64,000 nt of DNA from Bacteroidales bacterium (GTDB lineage: Bacteria; Bacteroidota; Bacteroidia; Bacteroidales; M50B96): positions 1-64,000 of the forward strand of contig JAIOYV010000007.1 of assembly GCA_021740905.1 (NCBI GenBank), read 5' to 3'. The position numbers and the translations under genes were made by a program. The notes below the pieces were generated by a model that searched no databases, was not told the origin of the DNA, and saw only the letters and a program-made list of their open reading frames with translations. Positions 55,015 to 62,916 of this stretch are shown here, piece by piece (positions within the stretch are counted from its first letter, which is position 1; the number at the start of each line of letters is the position of its first letter).

Positions 55015-55044
55015 TTGTCGGATAAAAAAATATATCTACTTTTG
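55015..55044 (+). promoter_or_regulatory. Consensus promoter of tRNA-Leu
   Basis: TTG (55015-55017), a 19-base spacer, and TACTTTTG (55037-55044) match the Bacteroidota -33/-7 consensus exactly. The tRNA starts 12 bases later. Confidence 0.8.
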
Positions 55045-55055
55045 CAGCCTCTTAA

Positions 55056-55139
55056 GCCCAGATGGCGAAATTGGTAGACGCACCAGCTTGAGGGGCTGGC
55101 GCCGGTTACGGTGTGCAAGTTCGAGTCTTGTTCTGGGCA
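55056..55139 (+). tRNA. tRNA-Leu (anticodon GAG)
   Basis: An 84-nt class II tRNA with a long variable arm. The acceptor stem GCCCAGA (55056-55062) pairs with TCTGGGC (55132-55138), and the discriminator A is at 55139. The anticodon stem CCAGC/GCTGG encloses TTGAGGG, giving GAG at 55090-55092. The T-arm has GTTCGAGTC. CCA is not encoded. It has its own promoter and terminator. Confidence 0.95.
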
Positions 55140-55144
55140 CTAAA

Positions 55145-55172
55145 AAACCTGCTTGAAAGAGCGGGTTTTTTT
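55145..55172 (+). terminator. Rho-independent terminator after tRNA-Leu
   Basis: AAACCTGCT (55145-55153) pairs with AGCGGGTTT (55160-55168), allowing one G-T pair, and is followed by a T-run to 55172. It lies 6 bases after the tRNA. Confidence 0.85.
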
Positions 55173-55184
55173 ATTTCAAGAACT

Positions 55185-55192
55185 TACTTTTG
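55185..55192 (+). promoter_or_regulatory. Possible -7 box for the HEEGH protein gene
   Basis: TACTTTTG fits TAnnTTTG and lies about 90 bases before the ATG at 55281. No -33 TTG is seen because the tRNA terminator occupies that position. Confidence 0.4.
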
Positions 55193-55280
55193 CCTAAAAA
55201 AGTCTATTTTTAGGATGTGGTTCTTGCGATATGGATCGGATTAGGTGAGGGCCTCTGTAATCTCAAAAAAAATGTTGACT

Positions 55281-56510
55281 ATGAAAAAATTGACATTCCT
55301 GTTTTTTTGCTTTTCTGTGCTACATACCCTCGCGCAGAAAGACTCCCTGATCGAAACAAGGGATTATAGCTTTGTGATTCAGGATTCACCCTCGCAACTC
55401 TTTACGATGAGGCAATTCAACGAGAGCTATTTGTCGGGATATCGCCTTTTTGCCCGTGGGCTGAATAATGTGTCAAAAAACGATTACCTGTCAACGTTGA
55501 TCCAACTCGGAATCCATACGCTGTTTTTTATGCCGTTGACCCACGAGGAAGGCCATCGGTCCATATTGACAGTCAACAATATCGGCTCGATCTCACAACC
55601 CTATTTCAATAAGTATGGTGCGGCTTACGTGAAAGGTGTGACCGATCAAGCGCTAGTGGATTTACGCGATAATGATTTGCCCACTTACATTCGTCTACAC
55701 ACAGGAGGTCTGGAATCGGATTATATGCTCACCAAACGGATGGAAGAAGTGGCCAGTTTTGGTCAGGATGAATTCAAAAATTATAGGGTGGAATATTACA
55801 TGCGGAAACTGGCAATCATGCAATATTATGTGCTTGGCCTTTTGAAATATGAGATCGACCTGGATGAGGAGAAAGATGAACTCGAACGTGATATTGTCGG
55901 GTTCGACACTTACGGGGCAGCCAAGAATTTGTATCGGCCCACCCTCGGTTTTTATCGCTACACCCGCTATAAAGACCTTACCGGCGATGAAAAGAAATTT
56001 GTGCAACGGATTGGCATCCGGTCTTTCGTGAATTTACTCAACCCGCTTATGATCGGAAAAGGCAATTTCAAACGCAACGGATCGACCCGGTTTAATGTGG
56101 GGATGGGCTATACCATGTCGCCTTTCGGCGATTTTATCGACGAGAATATCTGGGTAAAATACAAGGATTTGAAAATTGGCTTTTATGCCCGGCAATTTCA
56201 AAATAAAGAAAATTGGTTTCCCGGTTTTGGCCTTAGTTTGACAGATTATCCGCTTTCCCAAAAAATGTCAACCACCCTATCGGGGCATTATTGGCAACAA
56301 CCTGTCGACTTCGATTTTAACACAAGCCACTCGTTCGCCGGAGGTGCAATCAACTGGGATATCAGCTATTTCTTCCCGGTCGCTCACAAGGCCCTGAGTG
56401 CCTTTTCTGTTGACCTTGGCCTCACCTACAAAACGAAAGGCTTCCTGCCAGAAGACCTTTATCTGGATGAACATTTCGGGGCAAGGATAGGAACAACAAT
56501 ACGCTTATAA
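55281..56510 (+). CDS. Predicted outer-membrane protein with HEEGH motif
   Basis: From the ATG at 55281 the protein has 409 residues and a signal peptide (MKKLTFLFFCFSVLHTLAQ). Earlier in-frame starts (55245) would bury the signal. A helical, hydrophobic first half contains LTHEEGHRSILTVNNIG near residues 87-103. HEEGH fits the HExxH zinc-protease pattern. From about 250 to the end the sequence alternates like beta-strands (YTMSPFGDFIDENIWVKYKD, ending FGARIGTTIRL), as in an outer-membrane barrel. I recognise no named family. A metalloprotease joined to a barrel is possible. The third zinc ligand is not evident, so activity is unproven. Confidence 0.6.
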   Translation: MKKLTFLFFCFSVLHTLAQKDSLIETRDYSFVIQDSPSQLFTMRQFNESYLSGYRLFARGLNNVSKNDYLSTLIQLGIHTLFFMPLTHEEGHRSILTVNNIGSISQPYFNKYGAAYVKGVTDQALVDLRDNDLPTYIRLHTGGLESDYMLTKRMEEVASFGQDEFKNYRVEYYMRKLAIMQYYVLGLLKYEIDLDEEKDELERDIVGFDTYGAAKNLYRPTLGFYRYTRYKDLTGDEKKFVQRIGIRSFVNLLNPLMIGKGNFKRNGSTRFNVGMGYTMSPFGDFIDENIWVKYKDLKIGFYARQFQNKENWFPGFGLSLTDYPLSQKMSTTLSGHYWQQPVDFDFNTSHSFAGGAINWDISYFFPVAHKALSAFSVDLGLTYKTKGFLPEDLYLDEHFGARIGTTIRL

Positions 56511-56833
56511 AGAAAAATTTGGGTGTATGGCAAAACCTTCTCCTTCTTAGGATTGTCTTCCATCTTTTACTAAACTTTTCTGGAGTACTGGACTACTGGA
56601 GTATTGGAGAGCAATTGGCAAACCACCCCCCAATGCTCCAACACTCCAATAGCCTACTTTTTCACAAAACCACAGAACTATCATTCACCGTGGAATTTGA
56701 ATTGCACCCGTAAATTCTCTTGTTGTAGGGATTCGGCAAACTTCCCCAATCGAAAACCGATAAAAAACATGACCATACAGCATCCTTTCGAAATATTTAC
56801 TAGTTTTAAGGAATTATTTGATTGATGTAATAT
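56511..56833. other. Intergenic region before the cassette array
   Basis: This stretch contains CTCCAA-type repeats near 56632-56655 and otherwise nothing I recognise. It marks the change from ordinary composition to the AT-rich cassette array. Confidence 0.45.
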
Positions 56834-56940
56834 AGGGCATAACAACCATGATAAGAGAAATATTCACTATGCTATTGCGTATATCGACCCTATTTGGGTA
56901 TTTATTTACTATGGTAGTGATGATTTTTGAGTTGTAGCCA
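56834..56940 (+). repeat. Cassette junction J0 (attC-like)
   Basis: It begins TAGGGCATAAC and ends GTTGTAGCCA (56931-56940). The interior is weakly palindromic: ACCATGATAAGAGAAATA near the left end resembles the reverse complement of the right side. Its right end is the left terminus of cassette A. It is shorter (107 bp) and more degenerate than J1 and J2. Confidence 0.45.
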
Positions 56941-56969
56941 ATTAGTGACAGCGTAAATACTAAATATAT

Positions 56970-57683
56970 ATGAAGAAAAAATTTAAATTACTGATTCTAA
57001 TATTACCAATAATATTCAATTCTTGCATTACTGAGAGTGATAATCAATTAGACGAAATTGTCAATTTATATAGTGGTCAATTTGAACTTGGAAGTGGAAT
57101 TGATCTTAATTCTTCGGATGGTAAAATAAATTATACAAAGCTTACGATTTCAGATAATGACTTGATGGAAAGCGGTTGGATTCAAACAGAGGCTGTTGCA
57201 AATAATTGTGCCATTTTAATTGATAAAAAGAGTCCAAATATTCTTAATAATGGAGAGCGAATTGATATAGAAATTATATTGACCAGCTCAAATATAACTG
57301 AGAAGTCTTTAACTTATGACTATACCAATGATAAACTCTCTAAAATAAAGAAAAAGTATACTCAAGTTGACAGTATCGTAAATAGATTTATTGATTATGT
57401 TAATATTAGCGAATATGATATATGCTTAGAAATGATGGATGATTTAAAAAAAGTTACTAATGAGGAATTCATTTCATTTCTTGATATGTTAAAGAAGACC
57501 ATACCTGCAAGTTACATTGATTCCAAATTAATTGGATATTTAATAAAAAATGAGGATGAACTTGGAGACAATTTGATTTTTTGTAATGCAGTAATGATTT
57601 CTGATGATGAATACCAGAAAATGGTAAATATTATAATAGTAAATAAAAATGACTCATTAAAGATAAGAGAGTTTGTATTTTAA
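56970..57683 (+). CDS. Cassette A: hypothetical lipoprotein
   Basis: The 237-residue protein starts with a lipoprotein signal (MKKKFKLLILILPIIFNSC). The lipobox cysteine at residue 19 is followed by an acidic, Asn-rich mature region. I recognise no domain. Codon use is strikingly AT-rich compared with the flanking chromosome. The stop codon lies one base before the right terminus of its cassette (TGGCTACAAC, 57685-57694), which is the exact inverse of the left terminus at 56931-56940. The gene is the only content of the cassette. This indicates acquisition as a mobile unit. Confidence 0.65.
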   Translation: MKKKFKLLILILPIIFNSCITESDNQLDEIVNLYSGQFELGSGIDLNSSDGKINYTKLTISDNDLMESGWIQTEAVANNCAILIDKKSPNILNNGERIDIEIILTSSNITEKSLTYDYTNDKLSKIKKKYTQVDSIVNRFIDYVNISEYDICLEMMDDLKKVTNEEFISFLDMLKKTIPASYIDSKLIGYLIKNEDELGDNLIFCNAVMISDDEYQKMVNIIIVNKNDSLKIREFVF

Positions 57684-57684
57684 C

Positions 57685-57822
57685 TGGCTACAACACGCGG
57701 TCATAAAAAATTGGGGGCTTGATATGGTTGCAAGCCTTTCAACTCGCATCAAACTTTGGTGTACCATGATAGGAAAGCAGCCCCGATCGCCCCAACTTTT
57801 CATACCGCCACCGTTATGGCTC
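57685..57822 (+). repeat. Cassette junction J1 (attC-like, 138 bp)
   Basis: The left end TGGCTACAAC closes cassette A and the right end GTTATGGCTC (57813-57822) opens cassette B. Between them the arms CGGTCATAAAAAATTGGGG and the reverse complement of CCCCAACTTTTCATACCG pair imperfectly. The central ATCAAACTTTG lies 63 bases from the start, as in J2. Confidence 0.65.
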
Positions 57823-57849
57823 ATTAAAAAAAACGACACAGCAAACATT

Positions 57850-58500
57850 ATGAATAAGAAATTAACGACATTTTTAGTGACACTTTTAATAAGTGTTTCA
57901 ACTTTCGGACAGACAGAAACCAAAATTATTGTTCCAGATTTTAAGGACAAGTATTCTGACTATGTGAGACAATTAGAATCAGGAGAAACAGACATTGACT
58001 ACCAAGACTTTCGGTTCAGTTTCATAGAAAGTGAACAATTTATTATTGCAAACAAGAACTCGACAAAACTTGACAGCTTAAAGAGAGAAATGTATGCTAA
58101 AATGAAGACAAAAAGTTATTCTGAAATAGTTGACATAACAAAGCAAATGCTGAGTATTGACTATACAAGTATGTTGGCTCATAAAATTTTACGACAGACT
58201 TACAACATTATTGGCGACACAACAAATTCAATAAAATACAAGACTATTCAATTTGGACTATTAAATTCAATTGTGAAAAAAGGAGACGGACAAACTTGTG
58301 CAACAGCTTGGCCAGTCATACAACTATCAGAAGAATATTTTATACTTGAAATGTTAGACGCAGAACTTCAAAAGCAAAGTATTGACAATGACGGTGGACT
58401 TTGTGACAAAATGGAAGTGAAAGTGGACGGCAAGAAAAAGACTTATTATTTTGAGACAAGTAAGATATTTGTTGGCTATAAAAAACTTGGACTTGAATAG
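57850..58500 (+). CDS. Cassette B: secreted DUF4919-like protein
   Basis: The 216-residue protein begins with a signal peptide (MNKKLTTFLVTLLISVSTFGQ). The ATG at 57850 is preferred because an earlier in-frame start would run through junction J1. The middle and end carry a pattern I associate with DUF4919 of Bacteroidota: a helical repeat-like centre, then KKGDGQTCATAWPVIQLSEE and a closing beta-rich stretch ending KKTYYFETSKIFVGY. Its function is unknown. The DNA is AT-rich. It is the sole gene between perfectly inverted 10-bp ends (57813-57822 and 58516-58525). Confidence 0.7.
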   Translation: MNKKLTTFLVTLLISVSTFGQTETKIIVPDFKDKYSDYVRQLESGETDIDYQDFRFSFIESEQFIIANKNSTKLDSLKREMYAKMKTKSYSEIVDITKQMLSIDYTSMLAHKILRQTYNIIGDTTNSIKYKTIQFGLLNSIVKKGDGQTCATAWPVIQLSEEYFILEMLDAELQKQSIDNDGGLCDKMEVKVDGKKKTYYFETSKIFVGYKKLGLE

Positions 58501-58515
58501 AATGACAAGAAAAAC

Positions 58516-58653
58516 GAGCCATAACAGCACCTACCCAAAAGTGGCGGTTCAGTGGTTAAATCAAGCTTCGTACTTCTATCAAAGTTTGTGCTTGGTTGAC
58601 AGTGAATCGCTTCGAAATCGCCACCTTCGGGTAGCTGCAATACGTTGGCACTA
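58516..58653 (+). repeat. Cassette junction J2 (attC-like, 138 bp)
   Basis: The left end GAGCCATAAC closes cassette B and the right end GTTGGCACTA (58644-58653) opens cassette C. The arms CTACCCAAAAGTGGCGGTT and the reverse complement of AATCGCCACCTTCGGGTAG pair with three mismatches. The central ATCAAAGTTTG is 62 bases from the start. This is the best-preserved palindrome of the array. Confidence 0.7.
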
Positions 58654-58676
58654 ATACTGAGAAAACCCCTACTACT

Positions 58677-59873
58677 ATGAAAATACAGTTAATAAAAGAA
58701 GACAACATTGAAGTAAACTTAAATGGAATTAAGGATTATCTTAATTCAAAAGTGAAATTTTATGATTTTCAAGTTGGAGAATCCATTGAAATTATTGACA
58801 CAGTAATTTCTTATCCAGAGACTCATAAATCTATTTTTTCGCTTATCAATAATCATGATGATTTTGATTATAACTTCATTTTCACAGACAAACCATATGA
58901 TAACAACTTTTTCTTTGAGGGTTATAGCAATATTATACCTTTCTCATTTTACCAATGGGACGCATTGACGAATTTGTCAAAGAATAATGGTGTTTTACAC
59001 TTTATAGCTGTTCATATTTCACTTGATTTGGATGATGAATTTAGACACGATTCGACAACAGGCTGCATCTATGATTTTTTGTGGAACAAAGCTGGAATAG
59101 ACGACTGTATGAGACAAGCTAGGGTATGTCAGCCTTGTTTAGCTCGAATTAGTGAAAGTATTGATGATAGTGGAAAACAGATATTAAATGACTTGAAGGT
59201 TATTTTAAATGACCTCTCATGTGCTTCAAAATGGAATCAAGATTTATTGGAATATTTGAAAACAGAGAATGTAATAACTAAGCAAAAGGAATTTCAAAAA
59301 CGTAAATCATTAAAAAGAGGAGAAATAAATGTTTTATTAGCATCACCATCTGATACAGAAATTGAAAGAAATAAACTAATTCATAATCTTGAACGAAAAT
59401 TCAGAACTGAAAACTATGAAAAGTTATGCAATCATAGATTAATATTAAATATTTGGGAAGATGTAGCCTCTCAAAATGGTTATGCTCAAGATATTATAAA
59501 TGATGAAATTCTACACCATGTTGATATAGTCTTAGCAGTATTTAAACATAAACTTGGAACTCCAACTACTGATACTTCTGGTGCGGAAAGAGCTCCTTCT
59601 GGTAGTGCTGAAGAGTTACTCTATGCAATAGATAATCATGATAACTCAAAGAACCCAATAGGGATGGCATACTTTTACTCAAAAGCTCCAAGCCCTTCAT
59701 TTGATTTACCTGATTTTCAAAAAATATTATCAGAATGGAATAGGCTTGAAAAATTCAAAACAGATATCAGAACTAAAATTTTATATAAACCATATAGTGA
59801 TTCTGAAGAACTATTAGATTTAACATGTCGTGATTTATCTAATATTATATTGAGTAAATTTGAAAAGTACTAG
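58677..59873 (+). CDS. Cassette C: two-domain protein with DUF4062-like C-terminus
   Basis: The 398-residue protein has two parts. The N-terminal half (1-205) contains a His/Asp/Cys-rich stretch, HDSTTGCIYDF...DDCMRQARVCQPC, with a CX2C pair that could bind metal. The C-terminal half (about 215-398) begins INVLLASPSDTEIERNKLI and continues with DIINDEILHHVDIVLAVFKH, GTPT and SGSAEELLYAI. This is the layout of DUF4062, a TIR-like flavodoxin-fold domain found in NLR-like and other immune proteins. A defence effector role is therefore plausible but is an inference. Its stop codon TAG is part of the right cassette terminus (TAGTGCCAAC, 59871-59880), the exact inverse of the left terminus at 58644-58653. 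The gene is AT-rich. Confidence 0.65.
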   Translation: MKIQLIKEDNIEVNLNGIKDYLNSKVKFYDFQVGESIEIIDTVISYPETHKSIFSLINNHDDFDYNFIFTDKPYDNNFFFEGYSNIIPFSFYQWDALTNLSKNNGVLHFIAVHISLDLDDEFRHDSTTGCIYDFLWNKAGIDDCMRQARVCQPCLARISESIDDSGKQILNDLKVILNDLSCASKWNQDLLEYLKTENVITKQKEFQKRKSLKRGEINVLLASPSDTEIERNKLIHNLERKFRTENYEKLCNHRLILNIWEDVASQNGYAQDIINDEILHHVDIVLAVFKHKLGTPTTDTSGAERAPSGSAEELLYAIDNHDNSKNPIGMAYFYSKAPSPSFDLPDFQKILSEWNRLEKFKTDIRTKILYKPYSDSEELLDLTCRDLSNIILSKFEKY

Positions 59874-60006
59874 TGCCAACAAAAAATATAATGCATGCCG
59901 CAATTCGTATAAATATGAAAATTAATGGTCAAATACAAATTGGTTGTAGTTTGAAAATTAATCGTTTCAAAATGCGGCACGCATCATATTCAAAACGTAC
60001 CGCACG
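59871..60006 (+). repeat. Cassette junction J3 (attC-like, 136 bp)
   Basis: The left end TAGTGCCAAC closes cassette C. Arms ATAATGCATGCCGCAAT and the reverse complement of AATGCGGCACGCATCAT pair with three mismatches. The right end reads GTACCGCACG (59997-60006), a weaker match to the GTT-type termini. Beyond it, to about 60160, there is no convincing gene, so the next cassette is empty, decayed or the array ends here. Confidence 0.55.
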
Positions 60007-60185
60007 AATTCACGGCTACCGCACGATTGTATCGTTTGGCTACTTTGTTTCAATATTATTCTATCTTTACAAAAGAAAGCTATTGAAAACGATATGTCAA
60101 GTACGGCACGGATTGCAAATCCGCGTTGGGAGTAGAAGATAAGCGATTTACAAACTAATCGCCAACAGAATTATAACCCACAAAA
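60007..60185. other. Region after the last cassette, nothing recognised
   Basis: It contains short palindrome-like words (ACCGCACGA, GTACGGCACGG, GCGATT...AATCGC) that may be remnants of further cassette junctions. No credible coding sequence is seen. Confidence 0.4.
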
Positions 60186-60217
60186 AAAGCCCCCTATCTC
60201 TTATGACAGGAGGCTTT
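60186..60217 (-). terminator. Terminator of the Gld-type operon
   Basis: AAAGCCCCCT (60186-60195) and AGGAGGCTTT (60208-60217) form a stem with one mismatch. On the minus strand it is followed by a T-run (complement of 60182-60188), 44 bases after the DUF4340 gene stop. An AT-rich tail on the other side may also stop transcription from the cassettes. Confidence 0.75.
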
Positions 60218-60261
60218 ATATTTTCAATTGCCACTAAATTATTGGCACAAACATTACTACT

Positions 60262-61215
60262 CTATTGTAGCAGGATTTGTGCTTCCGGGTTTAGGTAAAA
60301 ATTCGCTTTAGGCACAAAAACCCTGTCGAATAAACCGTTGTTGCCGCTCATCACAGAAGTTGGGTTTTCGCTGGATACCATCACATGCCCATGTACAGCT
60401 TCTGCCGGATATGCATCGAGTGTGATCACATCCATGTTTTCGCCCTCGAAGGTAATGCTGTGCGAGGGCGTGTTCTGGCTGGGGTCGAATTCATCGACAA
60501 AAACAGTTCCGCCCAACCGGGCCATAGATGCCAGGTAGTTGGCACAGGTGATCGAATCAACCGGCAGCCCATCAACCCTCCAATGACCGGTTGTATCTTT
60601 TTGAAGAACAAACGAACTATCGCCGGGGTAGCTATAAGTAACCCGGGTCCATTGCAGTTGATCGGCGAAAATCAGCGAACGGTCGCGAAAACTTTCCCTG
60701 TCCCGGTCGAAAGTCATGCTTAAATAGCCATCCACAGCGTACACTTTATCTTTATCTGCCAGCCTTACATAACTGGCTGCTTTTTGGGTTTGTTGGTTAT
60801 AATCGAATTTGCCAAAAATCAGGTCGGCCACAACATCTCCATCTACTTCCATTTTCACAAGGGTGCCAAGCGAGTCGGTCACTTCGTACTTCTCCCATTT
60901 ATCTTCGGAAGAAGAGGCCAAACGCGAAGGCTTTAGTTCCTGAATCTCGCGAAGCATTGCCTTCATGGAATTATCATCGGTAGTAAACTTTCTGTCACCC
61001 GATACAAGCATCCATTCGGCTCCTACTTTTTCAAATCTAATTTCCTTTTTACCGGCTGATTTGGGATAGATTTCGATGGCGGTAATTGCTGAAGTATCCG
61101 CCTCGACCAAATCGGCCAAAAGGGTACGGTCGCCTTTTTGCTTTTCCACAAAATAATTGATCCCAAGAATCACAATCAATATCGCAAAAATTATTATCAG
61201 TGTTTTTGATTTCAT
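60262..61215 (-). CDS. DUF4340 domain protein, distal gene of the Gld-type operon
   Basis: The 317-residue protein has one N-terminal membrane helix (MKSKTLIIIFAILIVILGIN) and a large extracytoplasmic domain of DUF4340 type. Typical features are an ITAIEIYPKS-like strand, EWMLVSGDRKFTTDD and a TQKAASYVRLADKDKVYAVDGYL segment. The function of DUF4340 is not established. It regularly follows GldG-like genes, so it is probably an accessory subunit of the same ABC complex in the inner membrane. It is the last gene before the operon terminator. Confidence 0.85.
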   Translation of the reverse strand: MKSKTLIIIFAILIVILGINYFVEKQKGDRTLLADLVEADTSAITAIEIYPKSAGKKEIRFEKVGAEWMLVSGDRKFTTDDNSMKAMLREIQELKPSRLASSSEDKWEKYEVTDSLGTLVKMEVDGDVVADLIFGKFDYNQQTQKAASYVRLADKDKVYAVDGYLSMTFDRDRESFRDRSLIFADQLQWTRVTYSYPGDSSFVLQKDTTGHWRVDGLPVDSITCANYLASMARLGGTVFVDEFDPSQNTPSHSITFEGENMDVITLDAYPAEAVHGHVMVSSENPTSVMSGNNGLFDRVFVPKANFYLNPEAQILLQ

Positions 61216-61359
61216 TTTTCTCTTTTTTTATTAGTTCAAAGTTCTGAATTAGGGAGTTCTAAGTTAGGAAGTTCTGAGTTATTTAATTGATTGAACTTTT
61301 TCAACTCTGAACTTTTTCAACTCTGAACTCTTCAACTCAGAAATCTTCAACTCTTTTAA

Positions 61360-62880
61360 CTAAACGTATCCTTTCTCCATCCGCTTCACGCGCAATACCC
61401 TATTGCGTTGCATCCTGAAAATTCCATAAATCAAGATCAGTATAATTGGCAACAAGAAATTCAACCACTTTAACAAAGCCTTGGTTCCGTCTTCAATCTG
61501 GTCTAGTGGCCGGGCGGTTACACCTTTCGTGCGCAACTCAATCAATCCGGTATCATCGCTCAACCAATCGATAGAATTTACAAACAGGCTTATGTTGTCG
61601 GGTTGATGTTGCTGGGCCTGCTGACCCTCGCCATTTACACAAAAACCACCATCGCCAACCAACACAATGGTCGATTCCATGTTTCCACTAATCTTTCCGC
61701 TTAAAACACCTGCCACAGTAAGGTTTGCAAGAGGAAAATCCTTTTCGGCCCATTTCCGGCTAATATCAAAATAGGTAGGACAGGGTTGAGTGCCCGACTT
61801 TTTCGATGTTTTAGCAAGGGGTGTAAACCTCAAGCTCGAATCGCCGGTAAAACTAACTGTACTGGCAAATGGCAGCATTACCATTTCAAGCCCTTTGGTA
61901 ATAGGGTGTTCTTCGAAGGTATTAATAATAGGCAAATAATGAAACGGCATCGGCCTGTTCATCATAAAAAATCCCTGCTGTTGACGTACAGTAACATTGG
62001 CACAACTTTGATCGACCACAAAATTGCTTTCGACCAAAAGCCCTTTTTGTTCGAGCCAGGTTTCGAGGCCGGTTGTAATTTCAGTACCCTGGGCAGTTTG
62101 CAAATCACCATCAACCCTATCCATGCCGATAAAGAGTTTTCCGCCCCTTGACAAGAAATCGTCCAATTGTCTGAGGTGGCTGTAAGGGAATGAATCGCGT
62201 GGGGCTAAGATTGCCACCGTGGTATATTTTCCCAATGCTTCAGTTGTGTCCGTAAGTTCAACAGGCTCCACCTGATATAGGATCTGGAGCGACTGCATGG
62301 CTTGTTGCAATTCAGCCAGAGCAGGCTCGCCATGTCCCTGCAAATACCCGATAACTGGTTTGTTGGTTACGGCTAGTTTTTTAATGCTGGTCGAAAGTGC
62401 ATATTCCATGGCAGACCCTTCCTGCATAAAGGGGATCACATCGGTTTCGTCGCCCAGCGAAATAACAGCGCCCATGTAGGCTTTTTGTTGTTTCATCTGG
62501 TCTTTTTCGCGAACCGAAATAATGACAGGCTGAATCCCATTTTGCATGGCTTCCTGTTCCACTTCGGCATCCTTGCTGGGGTCGATGAATTCGTACACCA
62601 CGTTGCCGTGCGAAAGGTTTCCAAATTCTATCAGCATTTCCTTGAAATCGCGACGCACCTTCAAAATATTGGGTGGTAAGCCTTCTTCGGTAAAATAGGC
62701 TTTTACTGTAATTGGTTCTTCCAGGTCGTCTAAAATATTTTCGGTGGCTTTACTTAGTGTAAAACGATTGTCTTCGGTTAAATCGAGCCGGGCAAAAAAG
62801 CGGTCCGACAGGATATTTACCACTACAATAATGGCAATCACCAGAAGTATATAACTTACAATTGATTTTCTTTTTTCCAT
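61360..62880 (-). CDS. gldG: GldG-family ABC transporter auxiliary protein
   Basis: The 506-residue protein has an N-terminal helix (VSYILLVIAIIVVVNILSD) and a C-terminal helix (LNFLLPIILILIYGIF) ending in a basic tail. Between them is the GldG/ABC_transp_aux region: LDLTEDNRFTLSKAT, EPITVKAYFTEEGLPPN, PVIGYLQGHGEPAL and GGKLFIGMDRVDGD. GldG with GldF and GldA forms an ABC transporter needed for gliding in Flavobacterium, though homologues occur in non-gliding Bacteroidota. The gene lies 36 bases after the permease gene. The 144-base gap that follows contains AACTCTTC-type tandem repeats. Confidence 0.85.
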   Translation of the reverse strand: MEKRKSIVSYILLVIAIIVVVNILSDRFFARLDLTEDNRFTLSKATENILDDLEEPITVKAYFTEEGLPPNILKVRRDFKEMLIEFGNLSHGNVVYEFIDPSKDAEVEQEAMQNGIQPVIISVREKDQMKQQKAYMGAVISLGDETDVIPFMQEGSAMEYALSTSIKKLAVTNKPVIGYLQGHGEPALAELQQAMQSLQILYQVEPVELTDTTEALGKYTTVAILAPRDSFPYSHLRQLDDFLSRGGKLFIGMDRVDGDLQTAQGTEITTGLETWLEQKGLLVESNFVVDQSCANVTVRQQQGFFMMNRPMPFHYLPIINTFEEHPITKGLEMVMLPFASTVSFTGDSSLRFTPLAKTSKKSGTQPCPTYFDISRKWAEKDFPLANLTVAGVLSGKISGNMESTIVLVGDGGFCVNGEGQQAQQHQPDNISLFVNSIDWLSDDTGLIELRTKGVTARPLDQIEDGTKALLKWLNFLLPIILILIYGIFRMQRNRVLRVKRMEKGYV

Positions 62881-62916
62881 TTTTCTGATTTTTTCAATGT
62901 TAAAAGATACTTCTTT

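Noticed and set aside
57673-57849. N-terminal extension of cassette B protein
   Set aside because: It would translate the palindromic junction J1 and precede a normal signal peptide at the ATG at 57850.
56834-60006. Interpretation of the array as an insertion sequence or transposon
   Set aside because: There is no transposase and no common terminal repeat around the whole; each gene instead has its own distinct pair of ends.
59873-60142. Small plus-strand frame after cassette C
   Set aside because: It overlaps the palindromic junction J3, has no recognisable start site and its composition follows the repeat.
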